DNA of 64,000 nucleotides. Origin: Bradysia coprophila. Lineage: Eukaryota; Arthropoda; Insecta; Diptera; Sciaridae. Positions 1 through 9,500 of the stretch are shown in pieces; the stretch's first letter is position 1; each line of letters starts with the position of its first letter. Location of the stretch: positions 8,634,504-8,698,503 of the forward strand of contig NW_023503501.1 of assembly GCF_014529535.1 (NCBI RefSeq). Direction: 5' to 3'. Below the pieces are notes generated by a model that worked only from the letters and a program-made list of their open reading frames with translations, was not told the origin of the DNA and ran no database searches. A program made the translations under genes and the position numbers.

Positions 1-299
1 TGTCGATTTTATGTCGCTATGTAAATCAGCAGTAGTTTTGCATTGACGTGATCGATAATTATTATGCAAAATGCAAACTTGATCGTGATTTTTCGGCCCT
101 ATTTAACCGATTCTTTTGAAGCAATACATTGTGTCAATGTATCAATTACCTAGAGTTCGGAGTGAGACGAATTATAACTTGCCTTGGGGTCTTGTCAAAA
201 TATTTCTATTACTAATACACTCTATTAAAGGTTTACACCAATGGAAAACTACATCTGTCGTCGGAAAAATTTGACTTTCAATGCAAATTAATGCGAAAC

Positions 300-480
300 A
301 CATTGACGTTCGCTGGTAAATCAATAGATATTCAGCTTAACAAATGTTTTTCACACTACAAGCAGCTGTATTTTTTGTATGGATAGATTGAAAACGAATT
401 CTAATTTTATTTATTCAGCTTGCTTTAGAACTCGATTCTAAACTATCTTGTGTTGATATTACATAAATTTCCATGCAATT
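300..480 (+). repeat. Direct repeat, copy 1 (partner at 1793-2010)
   Basis: About 180 bp that recurs in the same orientation at 1793-2010 with scattered substitutions. Both run from a TGACGTT/TGACGTC-type segment through TTTATTTATTCAGCTTGCTT to ACTATCTTGTGTTGATATT. A third, more diverged copy is at 17865-18065, upstream of the second peroxidase gene, so this is probably part of the block duplicated with the peroxidase gene. Confidence 0.75.
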
Positions 481-912
481 AAAAATTTGTTTATTTATTT
501 AGTTTTTCTTTTTTTTAATATCCTTACTATAGGAGAATGGAGTTTAGAAACTAAAGGGTAAAATCTAACAAAATTTAGTACTTTTCTTTATAAAAAAAAC
601 TGCTGTCACTGAATTATTTTTTCATGAACAAACTTCACTGCTGTGACATTATATGGGAATGAATCAATGTGAAGTTGTTACATAAAAAAATAGTCCAGTG
701 AGATTGAAGTACTATAAAAAAATGTGGCGCCTGCCTCTACAAGCCAACCGTCTAAGCGAATACATATTGAGCCAACATTTCAATTATTTACGGTTTCGCA
801 CAAGCGATTACTGTTAACTGCATGACAGTCTCCCAACTTACTAATAACAAACTGTCAATCTCTCAATTTTCTGTTTCCTGAAGGATTTTTTTAATATTTC
901 CGATTTCCGAAA

Positions 913-1316
913 TGACTTAAGAGCGCTTACCCCTTGGCAATTTTCTAGCCTACATTTGTACGCAAAAATATTCGTTTTTTGATGATTTCTCTGAACCAAC
1001 ATCTTTTTCTGAAAAGTAAAACCATTAAAGCATGCAAAAATGTGTTACTTTTAAGGGAAAAATTGGTTTGTGGTCGATAACTTAACCCACTTGGAGAAAC
1101 ATTTGCAAAATGTGTTAATTACGCATTTTGCAATGTTTTCTCCCAGTAGGTCAAGTTTTGACTCACAAACCCAATTTTTCCTTTAAAAGTAACACATTTT
1201 TGCATGCTTTAATGTATTTACTTAAAACAAAATTGGTTTGGAGAAATCACCAAAAAACGAATATTTTTGTGCACAAATGTAGACAAGAAATTTACCAAGG
1301 GGTGAGCGCTCTTGTC
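913..1316. repeat. Foldback element (404-bp palindrome)
   Basis: The arms begin GACTTAAGAGCGCTTACCCC on the left and end with the inverted counterpart (GGGGTGAGCGCTCTTGTC) on the right. The arms pair over nearly the whole length with small indels, meeting near 1110. The structure is that of a non-autonomous foldback or MITE. Confidence 0.7.
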
Positions 1317-1792
1317 CGATGTAATGCTTTCCATTCACTTGATATGAACGTATAATACACGTCTTCTATTAGCTACCAATACAACCATGCACGTTTTGAA
1401 CAACCCCATGTATGAGGTATGTCACAGCTAGCTAGTAACCATAACCCGTTTGTTCGACCACACGCTTTATGTGATTTCCTAACCATGCCTGTAGGTTTCA
1501 GTCAAGGTTGTATAATGCCCCAGTAATCGACGTAACCTCCTCATATTCAACCTTGGTTTTAGCAAGCATTTTTATAGGATTTCTTCTGGTGCTAGTAATA
1601 TTTCCGCCTAAATCTAGACGCAGAATTCATAGTGAATAAGATGCGTCATGGACGTTATTTTTCTGTTGAGGGCACCAAATATACATTGAAGAAACGCTAC
1701 CACTGAGCCAACCCGTTCCACTGCATTTATGTTGGTTTAGTATATATTTCCTCCAACGGAATATCTGGTAGGAAACATTTTCGGCGTTTGAT

Positions 1793-2010
1793 GCAAATTA
1801 ATGCGACACGTTGACGTCGACTGGTAAATCAATAGAAATTTTAGCTTAACAAATGTTTTTCAAACAACAAGCAGATGTCGTTTTGTATGGGTAGATTTGA
1901 AACGAATTTTAATTTTATTTATTCAGCTTGCTTCAGAACTCGATTCTAAACTATCTTGTGTTGATATTTCATAAATTTCCATGCATTTAAAAGTTTGTTT
2001 ATTTATTTGC
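1793..2010 (+). repeat. Direct repeat, copy 2 (partner at 300-480)
   Basis: Second copy of the 300-480 segment in the same orientation; a third relic lies at 17865-18065. Three copies upstream of two tandem genes suggest repeated local duplication. Confidence 0.75.
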
Positions 2011-2906
2011 AAATATTTTATATTCGCTGTACAATAGCACTGTCAAGCGCCGTTTAGCTTCGGTGCTTGAGAGCAAAGTATATAAACATACTGAAGGTAA
2101 TGCAAATCCACAAAAACTCACGGAACCCTACTTTCGGGTGAATATAATTTTTACCATGCTGGCCACTAGTTAAATTCACATTGTTAGGTTGCATCCCGAG
2201 GGGTAACCGACTGGCCAAAATGGTGGCAAATCAATTTCTAATTCCTTTCAATTCCGTTTAATTACCTCAATTACCGGACCAACTCGTCTAATTGCCGGAT
2301 TCGCTCTATTTCCTTTCAATTCCTTTCAATTCCTTTCAATTCTGTTCAATTCCGTTCAATTCCTTTCAATTTCCTTTCAATACCCTTTCAATTTCTAAAG
2401 GTACTTCCTGTCAATTCCTTTTAATAGACCGTGTGCAGTATAAATAATTTATTTTTAATTGATGTAGATTATTATTCTGTAGAACAAAAGTGTAAACAGA
2501 ATATCTGAAAAATGTCTGCTTCATTTTATATCTCACTTTAAAAGCTGTAATTTGAAAGAGACTAAAAGGATATGCGAACCATTCTAATTCATTCTAATTG
2601 GATTTTTACTAAGATTCTAATAAGTGGGATGGCATCGGGATGGCAACAATATTTTTCAATAATTTCTATAAAAAAATTTAAATATTTGTTTCAATGGTTT
2701 TCATGGTAAAACTTCTTTTTATTGAAATATGAAACTTTTTTCTCAAAATCGCACACGGTCTATTGCTCTTAATTCCTTTTATTTCTTTAATTAACGGATT
2801 AACACCACTACTTGCCGGATTCGCCCTTCAATTCCTATAATTCCAATCAATTCCTTCAATTCCACGAATTTGAATTTTCGAAATAATTGCTCGATATTTC
2901 CAAATA

Positions 2907-3055
2907 CAGCCAAGGACAGTCAAAAAAGTGCATTTTTATGATTTTCGTTTTTATCGATTTTAGCTGTTTTAACAATACAAATTACAATGGCAAAACAGCT
3001 GAAATCGATGAAACACGTATAGAATAAAAATGCACTTTTTTGACTGTCTCAGGCT
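2907..3055. repeat. Nested palindrome
   Basis: Arms GACAGTCAAAAAAGTGCATT and its complement enclose about 100 bp. It lies wholly inside the 2197-4391 element. Confidence 0.7.
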
Positions 3056-3447
3056 GTAGATATAAATTTAAAGTCAAAGTTAAACCCTTGAGCATTTTGG
3101 AAAAAGAATCGTCAGACTATATCAAGATAAAATTTGGAACAACTATGTTGTCCTACATTTGTGACTCATTTTGTTAGAATCTTTAATTTTTACTCATACT
3201 TTTAGAAGAGATTTTTCAATTTCAATTTACATTATACCGTCCAATTGACTGCAGTTTTGTTTAAAATGATTTCACATCGCACATCATTGTTTATTTTAGA
3301 TAAATAGTACTTTTCGTACAAAGCCAGGAAATGGCGAAAAACTTTTGTGCCGACAACTGAAATATGACATATTTTGCCATGATTTTTCATTAGGAAATGT
3401 CAGTTTTTCCCGAACTATATATCGTGCAGAATTTACGTATATGTTGT

Positions 3448-3533
3448 GGACGGTATATTTTAGGCAATTTCGCGGATTGTAGCGCGAACGAAGTGAGGGC
3501 GACACGCGAAAGTGCCTAAAATAAACCGTCCAC
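3448..3533. repeat. Short palindrome with GC-rich centre
   Basis: Arms GGACGGTATATTTTAGGCA and a near complement flank a centre rich in CG dinucleotides (around 3475-3505). Similar AT-rich palindromes with CG-rich centres occur at 34318-34442 and 35556-35682. Confidence 0.65.
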
Positions 3534-4428
3534 AACAGATGCGTATACAACTTTTCATGCTGAGGGTCTAAGTTACGAGAAACATTCCGTAATTTATGCC
3601 CAAGGCATGAAAAAAACTTCATTTCTTGACGATTTATGGTGCGGGAAAGAAATTACATGAATTTTTCCATGACTATACGATTGATTAATATGGTGAATGT
3701 GAAGTGTGTCTGTTTTCAAGTAAATTTCTGTGTTTTGTCTATTTCAGTTGTCCGATGCACAAAACGTTGTTCGTACCTCGACAGGAAATGGATTTGTTCA
3801 GCACACGTCAGCAAAAGCCAAAGCACTCAATTTTTTGTTTCGTTCAAGTGATCGACATCGTAAGATTTTAGGCTTTTGAAAAGTTGATGTCGGTGATGCC
3901 TTTTTTTGTAAATTTGGTTTGAAACTAGAGCATTTCGCATCGGCAATGCCCCAGCCTAACATTCCCCCGATGAATATTCACTTGTTTGTTGCGGCTCAAA
4001 CTCTTCCGTATCTGATTCACAAGAATCGTCCGAAGAAGAATCCTTCAGTGTGCATATTTTGAACATAAAAGGACGTTGGACCAGTTCTAAAATGGAACTG
4101 ATCAACACTGTACACTGTTATTTATTGTGCGGGAGCTTTTAAAATTAAAACAAAAAGGAAATAATGTGGTTTTGCATTCGCTGGTCCTTCTTTCCGATTA
4201 TCACACTTATCAGCATTTACTCTTATTTACTTTCAATTCCTTACAATTCCACATATTTACAGTCAATTCCGATCAATTACTGCCATTTCCAATCAATTCC
4301 AGTCAATTCCGGTCAATTCCAATTATTTACCGGATACTCCGGCAATTCCTTTGAGGGTGTGTAGTCAATTACCCGAGTCGGTTACCCCTCGTTGCATCCT
4401 TATACTCAACACAAAACATTATATGCAG

Positions 4429-4770
4429 CAAAGTATATAAACACTGAAGGTAATGCAAATCCACAGCTACACACGGATCCAAACTTTCAGGTGAATTTTA
4501 GCTCCTTCATGTTGCACACTATTGAATTCGTTTGCGTCAAGTTGCATCTAGTGGTGAATTTCGAACGATTTGGCGACGTTATGTTTCACACATATATAAA
4601 ATTTGTTTGCGTCAAGTTGTATTTAGTGGTGAATTGGAAGTATTTAGGGCCGTCATGTTGCACAAGTCTAAGTTAGACAACATACGAAAATGAATTCACC
4701 TGAAAGTTTGGAACCGTAATTTCTCTGATCCGCTGAGGGTCAGCATTACCTTCAGTGTTTATATACTTTG
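4429..4770. mobile_element. MITE, CAAAGTATATAAACACTG family
   Basis: A 342-bp element whose ends are inverted: it starts CAAAGTATATAAACACTGA and ends TCAGTGTTTATATACTTTG. The inner arms also pair (ACACGGATCCAAACTTTCAG against CTGAAAGTTTGGA). Other copies or fragments occur at 2074, 17155-17310, 26344-26963, 26391-26660, 43395-43775 and 59215-59290. Confidence 0.8.
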
Positions 4771-6456
4771 CATTAACCCCCTGAAAATCTGTGCCTTTAC
4801 ATACGTATTAAACACAAACTAAGCGAGCTAACCTTAATATATATCAATATATATTGAAGTAGTAGAATTTGTCTTACAACTTTAGTTTTTTATGTTTGGA
4901 GAATACCATTGCGGGCCGTAATAAGCAAAGTATATATATTTACGTGTTACGGCATGTTTCATTTTCATTTACATTGCCTAATCACGTAAAGCATTGTACT
5001 TATATTATAATATATTATTACCTTGGTAATAAGAGGCTCTAGTACTATGCGCAGCCACCCCAAAGTTTAAAATAGCACATGCTTGGGAACTAGGAGTACT
5101 GTCATATATTTGCATTTTTCAATATCAACGCTTTGTCTGTATTTTATCAATATATACAAAACAAACAAATATAAATTACCGGTGACAAAAAAAAACCTTT
5201 TGAAAGGCTTTCATACCACATCTACGTATTCAAATTTCAAGAAAATATTAACTGTTGAAGCGGCGTAAAACAAACCAAATGTAATTAAAACGTTCGTATG
5301 AAGAAGCTAATATTTGCTAAGTGTGTTTTGGAGCTCTGAAGAAAAACCGCCCAAAATGTCAAACTTATTTTTTTTAACGGTTTTTAACAAGCTGAAAACG
5401 AACGAAAGCATCCATAGAGCCATAACCTCAACGCTTTTGCGAACAATTTATCTACAATAATTTTTTGGATATGGCTCTATGGATGACTCTTTGACAGCTT
5501 AAATTACCTATGGAACAGACCTATTGGAGTGTTCACGAAGAGCGATTTCTGACCAGTTAATTTTAACTAATCTGTGAGTCATACATCAAAATGAGGGGAA
5601 TTCAAAGAAATTTAAACTGGGCTTACTCTAAATGTGTTTTATTAATTCAAGCATTTTCAACAACTGACCCACAGATCAGTTAAATTTAACTGGTTTTCGC
5701 TCTCTATGAACATTGAATGTTTCACACTGCCGTAATTTGCATGAGGGAACGAGAAATGTTACGAAAAGCAGCGCAGGTTAACAAAAATTCTTTCTTTAAT
5801 TGTCGCTCTCCTTCACAAGCTTTTGACAGCTACGACTGATTTACCCTGATTTACCCTCACAAAACACTTTATTATGATCAAAGACATAGGCAGTTAAAAT
5901 TAAGTGCAAGTCTACGATTAGCCTACGATTTATCAATTACAGGTTACTTGGAAGAGATATTATATCCTTGTTCCTGGTAAGAAGGCAGTTCAATAAACAA
6001 CGCAAGAATGTCGGGTAAAAACAGGCCTACGTTAAGAGGCACCGGTACTTCACTAAAATTGTAGCCTACATTTGTGTGCCTCATAATTCATTTTTGATGA
6101 TAATATCTTTCCATCATTTCATCAGTTTAACGAAAATTTCATTAACTGTTCACGTTTTTCAGAGGATTTTTCAAAAAGGATTCTGATGGAAAGATATCAT
6201 CAAAAGTAAACTAAAATCCAGGATTTAAAAACCGCCTAAATGTATGCTTTTCACCAAATCACCGCCGCTTAGGTTTGGTTTCACTGTAAGAACGTTCATT
6301 AGAAAATGACATAAACATTCCAGAATTACGTTCTCAAAATCATTTTGAATTTTCGTTTCAATGTGATACCGTTAAGTCATACAAAGCTAATTCATATGGA
6401 TATGAGAATTACTCTACTGTTATGAAAATTTTGGTATGGAAAAACAAATATTTTGA
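4771..6456. other. Intergenic stretch with small palindromic elements
   Basis: No gene is seen. It contains palindromes at 5395-5500 (arms around CATCCATAGAGCCATA), 5535-5712 (arms around GACCAGTTAATTTTAACT) and 6050-6260. The segment at about 5200-5360 resembles 18890-19040 upstream of peroxidase 2, so part of it belongs to the duplicated upstream region. Confidence 0.5.
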
Positions 6457-6496
6457 TATAAAAGTTGCAAAGAATGTCTGTGTCTATATCATTTAC
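6457..6496 (+). promoter_or_regulatory. Core promoter of peroxidase 1: TATA box and initiator
   Basis: TATAAAAG at 6457-6464 is followed 34 bases later by TCATTT with its A at 6491, the spacing and form of an arthropod TATA/initiator pair. The start codon at 6540 would give a leader of about 49 bases. The homologous position before peroxidase 2 (about 19337) reads GATAAAGG, so its TATA box looks degraded. Confidence 0.5.
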
Positions 6497-6539
6497 AGTT
6501 GAATAGTACGAAGCGTGAGATCTTTCAAGGAGTGTTGCG

Positions 6540-9500
6540 ATGATCTGGCTCATTTTTTTGTCACTCTTTCTTCGGGCAACGACTGCTCAAAACCACGCTC
6601 ACAGAAACGTTCGCATCCACAGCGAGTCTCGCAGCAGCTCTCACAGCAGCTCTCACAGCAGCTCTCGCAGCAGCTCTCACATCCACTCTCACATCCACTC
6701 TCACAGCAGCTCTAGCCACTCTAACAGCCGCGCTCACAGCCACGGTGACAAGCCGAATCACATGGCTAAGTAAGTTTCTATTTTTATTTTATATTTAATC
6801 GATATTGGTGTTGAAAATTTGCTTCTCTTCGATAAAGATTGCCACCCTGCTCAGCTTCAAAAATGAATATGAGTGAAAGGTGATTTAAAGTTAATAAAGT
6901 GATCCCAAATTCGAATCGAACTGTCCGGCTGCTTTCTCTTTTTATTGTTTCTAATGTATTGTAACTGATATTTTTCGAACTCTATCATTTAAAGTGTTCT
7001 ATTTGCAGAGGATATGCTAATATAAAGGTTCCGTTCCGTTCCTATTGAGACATCAGGAAGGACACTCGATTTCGATTCAATTTGTTTTTTAAATTTTCCA
7101 ACTTTTATTGAACTCATAAAAAGGGCAGTTTTGCATTAAGGGGTTTTTCTTGTACACGCGCACAATGTTTATCGAAGTAGTAGCATTTATGCAACAAGTG
7201 GCGAAATCGGATTGATTTTGCAACTAAAATATCACGTCGTCGTGTGCCAAAAAGAAACGAATTTCACAATGTGTCGCATATAACGTTTTATGCAACCAGC
7301 TGCGAAAAGTGAACTATTAAAGCAATACCCAAAAATAAATTAAGCAAACTTACTTGAAGATGATCAGGTAACCTGCTCACTGCGAATCAAAGTAATATAA
7401 ATAGCCGAATGGTTAGAAGTGTGGTTGGTTTTACGTTTATTTTACTTTTAGTTTAAAGGTTCAAAAAGAGTGATAAAAGTGAAATTTGAGTGATAAAACG
7501 ATACTTCATTCACACTTGCAGCGCCGCGTCGGTATAGAAAATAAGTATACAATAACTTGTTAATATAAACAAAAGTGATATGGTCCAACAAAGTCCAAAA
7601 TTTAAGGAGTTTTGAGAGTTCGTTGAGACATGTTTAAATTTTGTGCCAACATATCATAGACTGGAAACACTTAATTCACGCCGTAAGTGTGCCTAAAATT
7701 TGAATTTTAAGTGAACGATTCGATGAAAAATTGAACCAAAAATACATTTCAACGGTTCCTTGTATGAAAATGACGCTGCGTTAGAAAGACTTGCGTGAGA
7801 AAGATTTTGAATTTCGACCGCACTTACGACGTGAATTGACTGGAAACATCAATGACTTTTGAAGCTTTTAAAAATCTGTTAAATGCGTTTATTTTAGAAT
7901 GAACCGACTGTAAATGTTAAATCCCAAACTAATTGTCATCCCTAATGACAACTATCACTGACAAGCTAATTCTTCTCGATCAAAATCTGTCGTTAGGAAT
8001 AAAACTTCACAGTTTTGACCGGATTAACCAACCCCCAAAAGTTAAAGTCAGTGAATGAAATAGAATTATTTTAGTTTTAATCTAAATACGGTAGAGCAAG
8101 TGAACAATAGAATATGCAATTTTGCGGGATGAGCGCCATCTACGGATGAGTGACGATATCAGTTGATCATGTGGTTGTATTTATCGAGTCGATAATATCG
8201 ACCTTTCTCTTTCACATAAACTGCTACGCAAATGAGTGATAAGATAAAAATCCTATACATCTCAGGGGGATTGAGGTCGGGGTTTCTGTTTGGAAGCTAG
8301 AACTACTTACCATGCCAACTCTTCCCCTTAATTGAACCGAGCATTGTAATGATAAGATATTAAGCCAAACCAATACCATCTCTAGCAAACAAAGTACTTT
8401 TATTAAGGTGGTGAAATTTGCATGTCAATTACAACGTAGTCAGTCAAAATGTAGAATAGCGTTTATAGAATACAAAAAAATAATGTGTGAATTTAACAGA
8501 GAGAAGTGAGAGTTTGTTTGCTAGAGAGAGTATTGGCCAAACCTAACATTCGAACTCTTTGTCTTCAATATTGTAATTAGCATATTAGTTACATTGTTAA
8601 ACAGTTGTAATATTCAGACGCACGTAAAAATTAAAATTTATTTCAACAAAGCCAATGCCGACTTATGCAACGTAATTACAACCAGGCCGCTCAAAAGTCT
8701 CAATTTCTGGCAGAAACCGAAAGTACTGTAAAGCTGGTTCAACGTCATGATGTCTGTCAATAAATTAAATTTTCAAAGAACTTTTAAAAGAAGATCCGAA
8801 TTTTAGATCGGAAATAATTTCTTCATACAAAACCCTACTCCTGCAGCTGCAGCCATCGACTTTAATCGTACTACAACACTTTTAATGGCTGAGCAGATAT
8901 ACTGTGCAAATAGTGAAGAAGGAAAATGCAGACGCGATACTCTCAAGCGACTATCATCTTGCATACCTAATGAGAAACGGTGCAGCACAATACCAATTGA
9001 AAAACTCCCAAAAGATAAACGGTAAACCATTTTGAAAATTTATAACAGAGGTTATGGCTAACCTCATGACATTGAAACAGATTTCGTACCATCACTGGAG
9101 CTTGGAACAACTTAAAAAATCCAAAGTGGGGAAAATCGTTCACTCCATATGGCCATTTACGACCCACCAATTTCGCCGACGGTATTTGGGAAATGAGAAA
9201 GTCCGTCACAGGGGAAGATTTACCTGGGGCAAGAGTGGCAACAAATGCAATCGATAATGATCCATTCACATGTACTCCCGAATTCCCGGCCAATTTTGGT
9301 TCAGTTATGTTTGGCCAATTAATGGCACACGATCATGGAATGAGACAAATGTACCAGTCAAGTGCGAATGACGACGATACACCAGGTGGGCTAACATTTA
9401 ACGAACTCTTTTATTGAATTTACAGTAGACGGAGGTCCAACCAGAACTTGCTGTAATGAAGATTACTCTGCGGCATTATCGCCACAACCATTTGCATGTC

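Larger units (their letters stand above)
1..2196. other. Gene-free repeat-rich stretch
   Basis: I see no coding exon here. It holds two direct copies of a segment of about 200 bp (300-480 and 1793-2010), a large palindrome at 913-1316, and from about 2074 the left part of a MITE that is interrupted at 2197 by a larger element. Short open frames here lie inside the palindrome and show no family signature. Confidence 0.6.
2197..4391. mobile_element. Non-autonomous hAT-like element with 8-bp TSD
   Basis: The ends are inverted repeats that begin CGAGGGGTAACCGACT on both sides, and the element is flanked by the exact 8-bp duplication TTGCATCC at 2189-2196 and 4392-4399. It sits inside a copy of the CAAAGTATATAAACACTG MITE family; an uninterrupted relative at about 26484 carries the same TTGCATCC target. 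No transposase ORF is present. Near both ends are irregular arrays of CAATTCC units (2230-2420, 2760-2870, 4220-4345). Smaller palindromes are nested inside: 2423-2765 (ends AGACCGTGTGC), 2907-3055 and 3448-3533. The 8-bp duplication fits hAT; the superfamily is inferred. Confidence 0.75.

Noticed and set aside
3296-3622. 108-residue minus-strand ORF
   Set aside because: It spans a palindrome within a transposon and has no recognisable domain.
9054-9257. 67-residue plus-strand ORF
   Set aside because: It is the +1 frame of peroxidase exon 4; the true frame (GAWNNLKNPKWG...) continues through to the distal-His motif.
8803-9293. Two minus-strand ORFs of 75 and 108 residues
   Set aside because: Antisense shadows of peroxidase exons 3 and 4, with no family signature.
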